Shown here one piece after another: positions 1-12,740 of a DNA stretch of 64,000 nt. Both the position numbers and the translations under genes were made by a program. The stretch is from positions 41,995,825-42,059,824 of the forward strand of contig OY997591.1 of the NCBI GenBank assembly GCA_963921825.1, written 5' to 3'. The stretch comes from Erodium maritimum (lineage: Eukaryota; Streptophyta; Magnoliopsida; Geraniales; Geraniaceae). The notes beneath the pieces are model-generated. The model made no database searches. It was not told the origin of the DNA and saw only the letters and a program-made list of their open reading frames with translations. Within the stretch, counting starts at the first letter, position 1. Each line of letters starts with the position of its first letter.

Positions 1-296
1 GCTAGGAGGCGTGGTGATCACGAAGGAGGATTTAGGACAACCACATACATCATGATCATAGCGTCAATCAGTGTCATTAGTCGATTAGGTTTAGGACTGA
101 GGTTAAAGAGAATCTCTTGAAGAGTATTGCACACGACAATAAGATATGATTGCTAATCAAGTTTTTAATATATTCTCAAGCACCTAATTATCATTTTTTT
201 AAGTTTGTAAACAAATGATTGACATGTAACTTATGTTACATATTTTGAACTATAGGTAAAAGACAGTACACAAAATAAATCTGAGATAACACATTA
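1..296. other. unassigned left edge
   Basis: AT-rich sequence without a convincing gene. The first 120 bases are open in one plus frame and encode an Arg/Gly-rich start (ARRRGDHEGGFR) before a stop. This could be the tail of a gene or repeat lying to the left, but it is too short to assign. Confidence 0.3.
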
Positions 297-1856
297 CATA
301 CACCAATTTTTAATTTTTTTTCGAAACAAAGATTCATTAGTCATAATAAACCTTACAAACCATACGAAACAAACCTTGCATCCACTAATCATTTTTGAGA
401 ACCCGAGAAACGACTAGTGAGATGTTAACTCTTGACACAAAGCGACACAACGCCTAGATAATCACCGATCATGTTGGTCTTTCTTATCGACGGTCCGAAG
501 AGAACGGTCGATGGAAAGATCCAATCGACCACGCTACCAAAGGTAGCAACCACAACTAACGGAGACCCGTTAGTCAAAGACAAGTCTTTGACGATGATGT
601 TCTGATAGACGGGACTTAGAGGAAAATAAAACAACAATGCAAAGCTACTTAACAAAATAACAACAATATCGAATCTGAAACAACTCATGGCCGGACTCCG
701 ATGGTCGAGGCTAGGGGTTGAAGCGAGAGGGGGATGGACGACGCCGACTTTACAGATCTGATCCGCTTGAGGCGATTGCACGAGACTGGCCGAGTGAGCA
801 CTATAAAAGCAGGAGCATAGCTCGGACTGCGGCGCTCCGACGGACAATGGGAACTGATCTGCATGTCTGGTCGTAAAAAGTAACATGATAGAGAGAGTCG
901 TCTAGAGTTTTTCAGGTCGACCTTGTCGACGGAAGCTATAGATTAACACTAAAGACAACAAAAAACGGGTACAACCTTGCTGGAGATAAGCCGTCGGACA
1001 TTGCTGGGACTATCAAACGAGAGTAAGCACGGAGGCCACTGCAGTGGGTCTGCCCGACGCGAGGGAGAGGGGATTCACATCCAGGGAGCAGCAGGGAAGC
1101 CACCACAGTGGCCAGATAGATTCAGCCGGTAGATCTCAGTGATCTGACAACCTAGCCGATAGATTTCGAATGGGGGATCTTCGATCTGTGGCTGGAGACA
1201 TCGGATCCGGTAGACCCCGCCACTGGCCGGCGAAGCATGGAAGGACTGTCCCGCAGCGGAGGAGGTCGCGGCGGAAGGCGGCGGTCCGGTGGCGAAGAAG
1301 CGAGAGGATGCAGATTAGGGAAAGAACCCGCAACCTCGAGCCCACCCTGTCGAGTTTCCGGCTGAGAGGATCAGCGGCAAGCAGATGGGCTGACAGAGAG
1401 CAACAACGGTGAGAGACGCCGTGGACTTGGCCGGATCTGACGCCGCGAGCGGAAGGATTCGACAAAAAGCGACAGAGGAGGGAGGCACACCGCTCTTGTG
1501 GCCATATCTGACTCCGTGAGCTGTAGATCCGCCAGAGATGGAGACAGAAGGCGCTGTGCTGGCCGGATCTGACGCAGGCCGGCGAGTAGCTTGACTTGAC
1601 AGGGAGAACGGGCCAGTAAGAGAGGCTCAGGGAGGGAGAAAAGAAAGAGAGGGTGAAGGGAGGGAGAGAAACGGGAGGGACGACCGCCGGTAGCTTGCAC
1701 GGACGAAACCGTGGTAGCTGCCGACAACGGCGGCTGTGCGTGGTAAAGGTAGGGTTTCAGCAGTTCTTTTCTGTGGCAGAGAGAAACACGTTTTACTACC
1801 TCATTTAATTTTCGATTGTTATGAAAGCTAGTGTTTTCATACACCAATTTTTAATT
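297..1856 (-). mobile_element. LINE-type retroposon without reverse transcriptase, with 19-bp TSD
   Basis: A 19-bp perfect direct repeat (CATACACCAATTTTTAATT) lies at 297-315 and 1838-1856. Between them the left edge starts with a T-run (316-321), which is the poly(A) tail of a minus-strand insertion. This is the signature of target-primed reverse transcription. Read on the minus strand, the body begins GC-rich and proline/arginine-codon rich (about 1830 to 1140), as in LINE 5' leaders, and ends in a T/G-rich 3' region. Open frames at 1371-1847, 1136-1465 and 425-886 show no reverse transcriptase, endonuclease or RRM motif. It may be an internally deleted LINE or a non-autonomous retroposon using LINE machinery. 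The duplication is seen directly; the class is inferred. Confidence 0.75.
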
Positions 1857-2058
1857 GACCACAACAATTTATAAGAAATGTATCCTGCTTTCTAATTTCT
1901 TCGCCGTCACACATACGCCGTTTTAGTTACCAACCATTTTTTGCTTGCCCGACATGGATCAAGCACGTTTCAGTATTCCTAAAATGGAAACTTGTATTTA
2001 AAATGTTCTTTGAGGGGGCAGTTTGGTAATTGAGCGAACAGGGATTCGAAAAGGCCTA

Positions 2059-2067
2059 AAACCCTAA
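2059..2067 (+). promoter_or_regulatory. telo-box (AAACCCTAA) upstream of the G3BP-like gene
   Basis: The motif AAACCCTAA lies about 450 bp upstream of the start codon. Its reverse form TTAGGGTTT occurs in the leader at 2489-2497. Telo-boxes are known in promoters of plant translation- and growth-related genes. A role here is inferred. Confidence 0.4.
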
Positions 2068-2190
2068 CGTTAATATTAGCCACCAAACCCGCGATTATAG
2101 TACAAGTAATTGAAGGTCAGAAAATGAATTTATAATAATTTCTTATCGACACGCTAAAAACAGTAGACGCTGCTGCTGCTGAGGCTGCGC

Positions 2191-2226
2191 TAGTGTTAGT
2201 GTTAGTGTTAGTGTTAGTGTTAGTGT
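2191..2226 (+). repeat. (TAGTGT)6 hexamer microsatellite in the promoter
   Basis: Six perfect consecutive TAGTGT units lie about 285 bp upstream of the start codon, just after a short CTG run (2170-2180). A CT-rich tract and a GT run follow (about 2310-2352), typical of a plant 5' leader. A variable hexamer so close to the likely transcription start could change expression, which is inference. Confidence 0.9.
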
Positions 2227-2511
2227 AGAGTGCCACCCAAAAGTTACAAAACCAGTGGAGAATATCCTTTCTCCCTCATATTAATCTATCGTCTTCACAG
2301 GTACCTATCTTCTCTCTCTCTCTCTAAAGCACTCTCTTTTTGTGTGTGTGTGTGGTCTGTGTGGTTCTGTTTCTCACTGGGTTATAGCCAAATTTGATTT
2401 TGATAGTCTTTCTGATGTGGGTGATGTTCAGATCTTGTGGAGGCGCATTTGGGATCTAGGGTTTTGGCTGGGGAGGTTTTATCTCGTTTAGGGTTTAAGG
2501 GATTCTGCGGA

Positions 2512-5500
2512 ATGGCCACTCCCTTTCCCATTCCTATCACTGCAGCTCAGGTTCGCTTTCTACCTCTTGCTATGCCTTTTCGTTTAAGCTTCTTCTTTAT
2601 CTAAGCTTTTGTGGGTTTTGATTGCGGTTTCAGGTCGGGACTTACTTCGTAGGACAGTACTACCAGGTGCTGCAGCAGCAGCCCAACTATGTGCACCAGT
2701 TCTACTCCGATCTCAGCACCATGATTCGCATCGATGGCAGCGCCAAAGAGACTGCCACTGCAATGCTGGTGGGTCTTCATAATTGTTTTTTCTTATTTGG
2801 AATTTATCTGCCTTCATAGTTCTATGATTGAATTTTAAGTGTAATGTTTTTTTCTTTCTGTTTGGAATTTGGAGTTTATTGAATGCCATATAGATAGTTT
2901 TGTAATGGGGCTCATTTTTCGCTGTCAGATTGTTGGTAGCAATAGTTTCTACTCTGCAGTTTGTGGTTGATATGGAACATGTTTTGTTGATTTGTTCTAT
3001 CATGTGCCATCTCTTTTTGTCTGTCCTGGTGCTCAGTGCTCTTACAATTACTTTCATATTCTTTAACTATTTTAAGTGAACAATAAATTGATGGATTAAG
3101 ACAAAATGATGATGAGAAGAGAGTTTGATTTCTTTTTTCTTCTGATTTTGGCGAGGAACATGTAAAATAAAAAATTCCCGCTCAGAATTACATACTTTCC
3201 TTCTAAAATCTACATACGTATTATAGAAGTCTAGAAGTTCACAATAACACCTTTTGGCATAATGGCGTTAGCATCAAAATATAATTTTTTATGTTCTTCA
3301 AATAGATGGCTATGTTATCTTCATATGCCCCCATTTCCTTTGATGGCTTCAGAAACCATTAAAGAAAATTAAAATTTTGGATTTTGTTGTGTGTTAAGCA
3401 AACACATCCTTTTGTGTTAGCTTAGTAGGCAGTGACGTTAAATAGTTCAATATATTAAACTTGCATTAGAGCGATTATAATTATCAATTGACCAAGGATG
3501 CTGTAGTTTATTGCTGGATATTCTTAAACTTGGACTACTTGGCACATCATTGCATCATTTGGTAAGATACTAGTCATATGAGCAAAAGAAGAAGATTTGC
3601 AAAATGACATGATATCTGATATGGTAGTGACTTTGCTAACTGGTGACAATATAATAACAGGATATGTGTGCTTTTCTGGTACAAGGATTGTGACATTCTC
3701 TTTTGTCGTCATGTGAGCAAAAGAAGAAAATTTACAAAATGACAGCATAGGGACAGAACCGACATTTTATTATAGATGCAAATAGAATATGTTTTTTTTA
3801 TCTGTGGGATATTAGTCCCATTCTAGGAAATATATTAATATTATTTCTCTTTCCATGCGATAGAAATTTAATGGTTTCGGTGGTTATTATAATGATATGT
3901 CAATTTTTATGTGTGGAATAAAGACATATATTAGGTTTTGTCACAGATTTATTCAAATTGCGGGTTTGTTTGGTGATACTAAATTTGTGCCAGACATTCT
4001 AATTAAGTGATATTCACCCACTTCCTAGTTTCTACATCACATAATTGGCTTTATGTTATTATTGTAATGCTTAGTCAATGATACTAAAACTTCCTTAGTT
4101 AAGTGGCCGCTAAATGTTTTATATAAATGAACTGTATAACACACTATAATCATGTTAGGTTGTCTTACAAAGCCTTTTAGGCCACAATTACACATCATTG
4201 TTCTTTGCCAATTGAAATACACATCATCGTTCTTCATAAAGTCTTCACTTTAATAGATTTGGTAGTGCCACACAGCACAAGTCAATTGGTAATGACATTA
4301 TCTTCTTCATGTGTGTGGTGTACAAAATTTACGAGCTTGTTTTCTTCTCTTGTACACCATTAATGTGCATCTGTCCAATGATTTTGCTTTTGATTGTATT
4401 GGTTCTTTTTACTACATCTCTATGGAAACCTTGTGACTTAGTTTCCTTTTTCTTTCAAACTGTCTATAGCAAATCCATACACTTATTATGTCACTCAAAT
4501 TCACCGGAGTCGAAATCAAGGCAGCACATTCCTTGGAGTCCTGGAATGGAGGAGTTCTTGTGATGGTATCTGGCTCTGTTCAGATAAACTATTTCAACGA
4601 CAGGAGGAAATTTGTTCAAACATTTTTCCTTGCCCCACAGGAGAAAGGCTATTTTATTCTTAATGATATTTTTCACTTCATTGATGACGAACCAATTTAC
4701 CATCCCCCAGCTGCTATGTTAGCTCAGTGCAATAGTGTTGCTACTACAGTTCAAGAACCAGGTATTTGAGTTGACCCACTTAATGATCCACGTTGTATGT
4801 CTTTTGCTGATAACAATTTATTATTAAACGAAGAAGGGAAGAAAGCAATTCATTTAGTTGTGATTTCTTGTAATATGCAATTCTATCATGTGTTTGCCAG
4901 TAGTTCTCAAGAATTTGATTAATGGATGAAGGAAAGTGGATCATTCTCTGCATTGTTGAAGTCTGATATTATAACTTCTCTCTGCATTAAAATGGATTGT
5001 GTCAAATTTGTCATAAGCTCTCATTCTGCTGCAGTAAATATCATTCCATTTATTTAAGTGCTGAAAATAATATTTTGATAAATGCAGTGTCCAACTATTT
5101 CCTCGGTGGAGAAATCCAGTCAAGGGAATTCGCAGCCCCTGCTGACATCAAGGAAAATGGGGTAGTCAATAACTACAGTTTCCCTGACCAGCGTTTGCAG
5201 CAAGTACCTGATACTAAACTCATTATGGGGGAGAATACTGCAGAAGAGCCAACTGGTTCGCTTCAAAACACAGTAAATGCTGCACAAGACAACCTACATG
5301 CATCTGTTGAGGAACCTCTAGTGGAGTCTCAAAGACATACTTATGCCTCTATTGTATGCCATGTACCTTGCGCCCTTATCACTTTCTCTCACAAAAAAAT
5401 CTTCTGTATTTAAGAGATATTGTTCTTACATACATGACTGATTTTCTTCTGTTTGACTGCCATTCAAAGTTACAGGTTGCTAAAGCACACGCTACCCAGG

Positions 5501-7183
5501 TAGCTCCACAGCCTTCTGCCAACATGAACACATCTCTGGTTTTAGAGGGGAATCATGCTTCACAGTCCACCACTGAGCAATCAGTTGCATCAGCAAAAAT
5601 GTTTGAAAGGTCTGGAGTAGAGACAGCTGAGGAGATTTCAGGAGCAGAATATGAAGGTTAACATTTCAGCTACTGATTTAGAATCATGTTAATAATGTTT
5701 ATTTTATCAAAATTGCAATTTGCGTAATCATATTCTCGTAGACTGTATCTAAATGTGGCTTTAATTGATCCTGAAAGTCAATATTTTGGAGTGTATATAT
5801 ATACATATATATTGATGTTTAGTTGTGTTAATTCTTCAGGAGAAATCAAGTCTGTATATGTGAGAAACTTGCCATGTAATGTGACTGCTTCTGAAATCGA
5901 GGAGGAATTCAAGAAGTTTGGTAAACTAAGTTCTGATGGTGTGGCCATTAGGAGTCGCAAGGTTGATTCTTTTGGCCTCATCTTCTTTGCTTCCTTAGTT
6001 ACTGCAACCATATTCGTGTTAAAAGTTTTCTTGTGCGTGCAGGATGTTTATGGAGTTTGCTATGCATTTGTAGAGTTTGAAGATATGAACAGCGTTCAGA
6101 ATGCAATCAAGGTAATGAATACATTCCAAGAAACTTCAGTGCAGCATCTTATTTATTGAAAGTTTAAAATCCTACGAGGCATCTATCATGTAAGCAAATT
6201 CTTTGTATGATCTATTCATGTAGTGTGTGGTTATCTTTATTTATTTCCCATCACACTTTGTATATTATGACTGTCTTCTTGTTTTCCCTTCGAATATGCT
6301 TGCTTAGTTTTGCTTCTATATCTGCAGGCAACTAGTGTACAGATTGCTGATCGGCAGGTATTCATCGAGGAGCGGAGACCAAACAGCAACATCCCATTTC
6401 GAGGAAGTATGCAATTTATTTCTACTTAAAAATAATCTGTTCCCTTTAGCATCTTGGAGTGGTGCTCTAAATTAACATCTCACTAATATTACTAGATTTA
6501 ACAATACCTGCTTATTTAATTTGTGGCAATGGGTTGGCTTCCCAATTGCTCTATCCAAAGAAAATATGCAAAATTGTCCAGGGCATTTTGGACATTCGTA
6601 TCCAAATTTGATTGCGTTATAACAGGTGCAAAAAAGGTGGCATTTAGGGTTAGTTTTTGGCAACGGAAAGGTGGTATAGTTCCTGCACAACTATAGTTAG
6701 AGTGGGTTAGTTTGGGGTATTTTTCCTTTATGGATGGTACACAGTAAATCCGGAGTGCCTTACTGTGCGATAAATTGTTTTTTTTTCTCTGCTAAAAAGT
6801 ACTTTTTCGTGCTCTGAGGGTGAGGGATGCAATTAGTAACACTTTTTGGTCTGCATGCTTATTACATGAGATCTCTGCCACTTCACTCAACCCTAGGTTA
6901 CTTGTCAGTACTGTTTACTTGCAAATTTTCCTGTTTAATGATTTTTTAGCAGCAAAATGAAAGAGATTTTTTATTTATTTTTATCATACTGGTATTATCT
7001 TAATTCTGTTGGGTGTGTTGATCCTGAACAGGAGGAAGGGGTAGGGGGAGGGGTGGGTACCAAACGGAGGTAGCAAGAGGAGGACGAATTAATTATCGTT
7101 ATGATGGTGGTGAACACGACTACAACAGATTCAGAGGAAATGGTTTCCATAGACCGGCCTCAAGGCAAGACAGAGGCTTTTAA
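2512..7183 (+). CDS. plant G3BP-like protein (NTF2 domain + RRM + RGG tail), nine coding exons
   Basis: Exons: 2512-2550, 2634-2768, 4470-4761, 5088-5353, 5476-5656, 5840-5961, 6043-6111, 6328-6406, 7032-7183. All junctions are GT/AG with matching phases; the sum is 1,335 nt, 444 aa plus stop. Residues about 14-132 form an NTF2-like domain (VGTYFVGQYYQVLQQQP near the start, FFLAPQEKGYF at 110-120). Residues about 133-304 are a low-complexity acidic/Gln-rich linker with the YASI motif common in plant G3BPs (241-244). Residues 309-386 are an RRM, with RNP2 VYVRNL (310-315) and RNP1 VCYAFVEF (350-357). The tail from about 393 is RGG-type (RGRGRGRGGY). By family it is a cytoplasmic RNA-binding protein that dimerises through NTF2 and joins stress granules. 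The start is the first ATG of the NTF2 frame, and length and order match the family. No break is seen, so it is probably functional. Intron 2 is long (1.7 kb). Confidence 0.95.
2769..4469 (+). other. long intron 2 of the G3BP-like gene
   Basis: This 1.7-kb AT-rich intron separates the two halves of the NTF2 domain. It contains a direct repeat of about 30 bp at about 3580-3611 and 3714-3746 (both contain GAGCAAAAGAAGAA followed by AAAATGACA). No coding or transposon signature is recognisable. Confidence 0.6.
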
Positions 7184-7713
7184 TTAAGATCAAGGAATAG
7201 ACATCAGAGTTTGCATCATAGCAATGGATAAGACGCTCAGAAAACCATAGTTAATTACTTTTATAGTTAGGTTTATTAACAAGTACTGAAGATATATGGA
7301 TTACATTCTTTTATTGTTTTGTCAGTTGACGGGAAACTTGATACCCTTAATTAATAGGCTGTGCAAGCAGTATTTCGAGTTAATTTGTCTATCGTATCCA
7401 TGAATTTAACTTGGCTTGATTTGATTCTTCATATACTTTCCATTTCAGTAATTGTTCAGTGAATCAGAATGGTTTGGAATTGCTTATGAACTCAGAAATG
7501 TAGCTTGCAGCCTGCAATGTTATTTCATCAACCTTTTGTTCTTGGTGTCATGTCTTTGTTGCCTTTATGGCAGGCACATAAACGTGACCTTGTGTTGTAC
7601 TATCCTCTCTAGAAACTAGCATATGCTATGCTGCTATATCACTGCTGAAATGTCACAAGGCCTTCAACGACTAGCATTAAAGTGCATGAGAGACCATCTG
7701 CACTGGTGGTCAG
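7184..7713 (+). other. 3' UTR and downstream flank of the G3BP-like gene
   Basis: AT-rich, T-run-containing sequence after the stop codon, consistent with a plant 3' UTR. No canonical AATAAA signal is visible near the stop, so the poly(A) site cannot be placed. Nothing else is recognised up to the hAT-type element. Confidence 0.4.
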
Positions 7714-7721
7714 CGAAATTT

Positions 7722-8734
7722 TAGGTGTGGGCAACGGACGGGGTCCGACAATATTTTTATTATCCGTGGCTCAAACCGAAAAGATCGGTTACTTGAAATC
7801 CATAACCGTAACTGGCATCGGGTTCCGGTGGACAATCTAGAAACCGACTGTCACAGAGCCGACCAGTTACATTTTTTAACTAACTCATTGGGCTTTCTTT
7901 TGAGCCTTCAATTAAAGCTCAACATAGAAAGAAAAAAAAAACTCAATTTCTGAAACAACTAAAACAATAAAATCAATTTACAACAAAAACACAATATATC
8001 AACTATTATTTGTATTTTGATATTAAGCTATTACATCAAGAAAAACATCTTTTAAAAAGTCTTCAATGGTTTTTAAAAACAAAAACCTTCGAATAAAGTA
8101 CTTGCCACAAACAATAATAAAAAGTTTAGAATGTATGCTTATTCAAGTAAAAGAATTTGAATTCAAGTTTATTAAACTCAAATAAAATTTGAACTCTAAA
8201 ATCAAATGTATTCATTAATACATGAAATCAATATGAAATCAAGTCATTAAAACTTATCAAACATGAACTCAACTCATTCATTCGACATCACTGTATAAGT
8301 GTTTTGTTTTCCATATATAGTAACTTTAAAAAGGAGAGGAGCTCTAGGGTTTCGGATGATAGAGAGGGAAAAAAATAAATGTATGAGTTGAGTTGTGTCA
8401 GGTTTATATTTTATAGATAAAAAACAACTTTAGGATTAAGTTTGATCTCGTGGGCTTGTAAAAGTTAAAGACAACCAAAGATAAATTAAAACAATTTACG
8501 CTTCAGTCTGGACAGACCAATAAAAAAAAAAAAAATAGATTTATGAAAATAAAAGCCGATCGATCAGTTTTTTATCGGTTTGGAAGATAAGAAACCGTAC
8601 CCACCCAAAATGGTGTCGGGTTGGCATTTTTTAACCGTAATCGTCGTCGGTCACACCAGTTCGGGTAATTCTAGTGATGGGGATGGCCGGTGACGGTCGG
8701 TTTTCGGTGACAACCAGATATTTGCACAGCCCTA
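7722..8734. mobile_element. hAT-type non-autonomous DNA transposon, about 1.0 kb
   Basis: Imperfect terminal inverted repeats (TAGGTGTGGGCAA on the left; TAGGGCTGTGCAA as reverse complement of the right end; 10 of 13 match) are flanked by an 8-bp near-perfect duplication (CGAAATTT at 7714-7721, CGAAAATT at 8735-8742). The subterminal regions are rich in CCGAC/GTCGG-type inverted motifs and the middle is AT-rich. There is no transposase. The 8-bp duplication and TAGGG-like ends fit the hAT superfamily. Confidence 0.7.
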
Positions 8735-8742
8735 CGAAAATT

Positions 8743-9349
8743 AGTTGGATTTATGCGGATCGACAACAACTAGCCGATTCTCATTGCCCTATGTTACGAG
8801 ACTATGTTTTCACCTAGTAAACCCGCACGGTTCTTAATCGAATCCAACCACTTGATGTATATTTGGCTTGCTTTATAACCAGCCTTACACGTTCAAAATT
8901 TAAAAAACTCAAAAATAGCCAATAGAAAAAGGAAACCAAGAGAGATTATTCAAGACATATCGTTTTTCGTAAAAGAATGGGTAAACAGAATTCAGGAGGT
9001 ACCATTTTTCATAAACCAAAATAAGGAGCTCACTCCTTTTATCCACTTGAGCTTACTAAAATTCAGGTTGTGATCAATCTAATCTAACAGTTACAAAAGA
9101 GTATCTAGGAATATGCCCTTATGCATAGGAACACTTATTTCGTGGTAGCATAAATGAGGTTCTTGTATTCATACTACACTTCCTTGAATTTGTACTTGAC
9201 TTACTCATAGGCAAGTCCTTTTACTTGTGGTTGATGGTGACTCTTATGAAGTCTATGAACAACACCTTCTCGACTATTTTATCGTACCTGATCCGTACTC
9301 TAGTCGGTGCTCGGAAAGACTCTACTCAGTTTGAATCTCCCAAGCCTTA
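8743..9349. other. intergenic, nothing recognised
   Basis: About 600 bp of AT-rich sequence. No open frame, repeat or transposon terminus could be identified. Confidence 0.4.
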
Positions 9350-9620
9350 TTTTTTTTTATCAGCAACACAAATTTAAATTAAACGTCTCACAAGGAGGAA
9401 GAGGAGTACAACGAAGAGTCTAGCTACAGACTCCTCAACAAAAATAAACCACCACAAGAAGAATACACCTACAGAAGCAACATCCAACCAAGACTCAAAA
9501 CAACACCACTTCATGCAAGAAAGCCACCAAGAAGACGGACACAATGAAACAACTAAAAAAGGGCTAATACCCAAATTTAAGAACAATGAAGCGCTAATTG
9601 AGAAAAAAAGGATCTACAAT
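9350..9620 (-). mobile_element. probable 3' end of a truncated LINE
   Basis: A long T-run (about 9350-9359) is followed by sequence that, on the minus strand, reads as a LINE-like 3' end finishing ...TTGTGTTGCTGATAAAAA. A 70-codon minus-strand frame (9374-9586) is hydrophobic and shows no motif. The 5' side is cut by the copia LTR that begins at 9621, so no duplication could be matched. Confidence 0.4.
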
Positions 9621-11829
9621 TGTTAGTATTAGTGCCCGTAGTCCAATCGTAAATGTCCATATGTAAATATCATCGTTAACAATAAAATTAAAGCGGCTTT
9701 ATATTACTTATGTGTTGGAGTAATATATCGATGTGTGTTCTGATCCATGCCCACCATGGGAATAGAACCATAGATCGAGATAAATCGCGCTCGATGGGTC
9801 CCTAGTCAATAAAGCTTCACTAGAAACGACTAGTATGAAAGATGGCTCTTTATGGCATACGTTCTGTTAGTAATTGGAATGTGATTCCGAAGTCTGATCA
9901 TAGATATCATGTGGGACATGATATTGGACGACTCGACATGAATATGTTTCGTAGATCATGTCATGAACATATTCATTGTCGTAGCTTGTCATGTATCCTT
10001 AGACCAAGGAGTCTTTGTGAGAACTATGCAATAAAAAACTGAGTTTGACCTGAGTCGAACGTTTCCTGTGACAGGGTTTCCATAACGGACATGATTGGAT
10101 TAAGAACAGGCTGCATGAGTGACACGAAAGACAACTAAGAGATTTATCCCTCATACTACGGTATGAGAAATATATCGATTCTCGACCACTTGATCCAGAG
10201 TGACTAAAAGAATAGCATGACCATGGACATGATACTGGGTATCATATATTCAATCATCTAATATATCAAGGAACAATGATTGAGAATAATAAGGATGCCG
10301 ACTCTATGCCTTATCTCAATCAAGATATCGGTGATAAAAGGATAATGATAGGGACAACAGAAAGGTTAGAATCGACAAGGTCGATTCGTTATGCAGTGTT
10401 AGGCTATACTAAGGTCTCGTTAGTTGCCACTTATGTAGGATCAAGTTAATGAGATTTTACGTTGATCTACCGACATGCATAAACCTAAGGGTCACACCGG
10501 AGGATGAAAATCATCAACACATTTATGGAGAATGGCCAAGAGGGAAGTTGTCACGGGGCATGACCAAAACTGGATTTTGGGTCATGTGCTCGTAAGTAAT
10601 TAGGACTTTACGGATCGAGACAAGACTTAGAGTCTTGGGATTGATCGCGTTGGATAATATTGGACATATCCGGGATGGAAGGTGTGGAGGCGATGAGCGC
10701 ATCACAAGATCTCATTGGGAATGGCCGCGAGCCATCACCCGCGAGGCCCATGAGCAGCCCATGCCACCAAAGGCCCATGGAACCAACTAGTTAAGTCTTA
10801 ACTAAATGGTTCTAACTAAACTAGTTAGATTAGGTAGTTGGTGATTCAATCCACAAACTTACCACCAACTTCTAGCTACTCTACACCATCTTTTGTCTTA
10901 TTTACTATTATTTTATTATGTTGATGGGACAATATGACTTAAGAGTCATATTTTCAACATAATAAGACACAACACACAAAAGAAGAACAACTTCTCTTTC
11001 TCTCTCTCTATATTTCGGGTTTGGCTTGCTCTCTCCATCTTGTTGTGTTCTTGAGTCCTCAAACACAAGAACTACGTGGCTTTGATTCCCAGGGTGGGTA
11101 TGTCACGCCCCAATTTCAGTAAACCGAACTCAGGACGTGAACTTTTAAAACAATAAAACACTTTGAACCCTTTTTCATTAAAACACTTTAAAATCACCAT
11201 TTGTTCAACAAAATAATATTTACAACTTAAAACACGTCCCAACAAGTGGACAAAAGTATGGTATCCGTCGCTAGACTCAAAATAAACCCAGAATCCCGCT
11301 CCCAGCTCTTCAAGCTTCCGAAGCTCACCTAGTCCAACCTGCGACCGGTACCTGTAGGAAAAGCAGCTAGGGGTGAGCGTTCGCTCACCACTACGGATAA
11401 CAGACTGACTACGAAATAATTAGCAGACAATGCCGGTAACACCAACAACCAACTCAACACCGGGAACACCATCCCCAAACACAAGTAACCCGCCCGACAC
11501 CCACACACTGATACTTTCCTCAGCCGACTCAACACTCGGACACGTAAGGTAGACCCGACACAACGATCGACGACCTCCTCCAAAGACACGACAGACCACC
11601 ACGCAACACCCAAGATCACAAAGGATCACACACCAAACAAGATCACAAAGGATCGCACTCCTGTCAGCTGCTCAGTGCCGGTTGCTAACCGGCTGGGCTC
11701 GAGCCTGCCCCACGCGCTTTGTCGATCCCTGTCAGGCTCCAGGCGGTCGACCTGTTGGCGATATATACAACGCTGCTTTTCCGATAGCTAGTCGGAAGGG
11801 GAGCTGCCCTCTCATCGCCTAAAAACGCT

Positions 11830-12040
11830 CACAACCTCCCGAGACTCGAACTCGGTCAGGCTAGCCAAAGAACGCTCGCAACTTCCCGAGACTCGAACTC
11901 GGTCAAGCCAGCCAAAGAACGCTCGCAACCTCCCGAGACTCGAACTCGGTCAGGCCAGCCAAAGAACGCTCGCAACTTACCGATGCCTGTCAGGTAAGCC
12001 AGCCAAAGTCCACACCACTTCCCGACACACAGTCGGGTCA
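11830..12040 (-). repeat. hairpin-bearing tandem repeat in solo LTR 1
   Basis: About four units of roughly 47 bp. Three contain CCGAG, a 7-nt loop and CTCGG (first copy 11839-11855). A related hairpin CCCGAC/GTCGGG follows at 12021-12037. The equivalent place in gypsy-1 and gypsy-2 has units with different but still complementary stems. Confidence 0.75.
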
Positions 12041-12114
12041 CTAACCTCGGGCAAGCACAATCACAATCACAAGCAAAGTTCAACAAGCAGCAACAACACA
12101 GGTTCAGCACTCCA

Positions 12115-12740
12115 CAGGAACTCATGGCCACCCAAGACACCAACGGTAAAACACGGACTCAACAACCCCACGGGCACTCACGGCCTCCCAAGACACACCC
12201 ACCATAACTCACGGGCTCAAGAACCCCACGGGCACTCATGGCCACCCAAGACACACCAATAGTAACTCACGGGCTCAATAACCCCACAGGCACTCATGGC
12301 CACCAAAGACACACCAACAGTAACTCACGGGCTCAACAACCCCACGAGCACTCATGGCCACCAAAGACACACCAACAGTAATTCACGGGCTCAACAACCC
12401 CACATGCACTCACGGGCTCCCAAGACACACCAACCATAACTCACGGGCTCAACAACCCCACGGGCACTCACGGCCTCCCAAGACACACCAACCATAACTC
12501 ACGGGCTCAACAATCCCACGGGCACTCACGGCCTCCCAAGACACAACAACCATAACTCACGGGCTCAACAACCCCACGGGCACTCATGGCCACCCAAGAT
12601 ACATCGATAGTAACGACACGGGTTCAACAACCCCACGGGCACTCATGACCTCCCAAGACACAACAGTAAAGTACGGGCTCTCATGGCCACCCAAGACACC
12701 AACAATAATACACGGGCTCTCATGGCCACCCAAGACATAA
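12115..12740 (-). repeat. minisatellite of about 55 bp in solo LTR 1
   Basis: Around ten imperfect copies of a unit containing CCAAGACACACCAACAGTAA and CAACCCCACGGGCACTCATG. The same unit occurs in every related LTR here, with fewer copies in each (about 32506-32860, 49443-49779, 60218-60628, and inverted at about 23860-24150). Confidence 0.85.

Noticed and set aside
1..120. Arg/Gly-rich plus frame that might be the tail of a second G3BP-like gene
   Set aside because: Only about a dozen suggestive residues; the following residues do not match the RGG tail of the gene at 2512.
425..886. 153-codon minus-strand frame with a hydrophobic stretch
   Set aside because: It sits inside the retroposon delimited by the 19-bp duplication, has no recognisable domain and no gene structure.
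2191..2226. Interstitial telomere repeat
   Set aside because: The unit TAGTGT does not match the plant telomere unit TTTAGGG.
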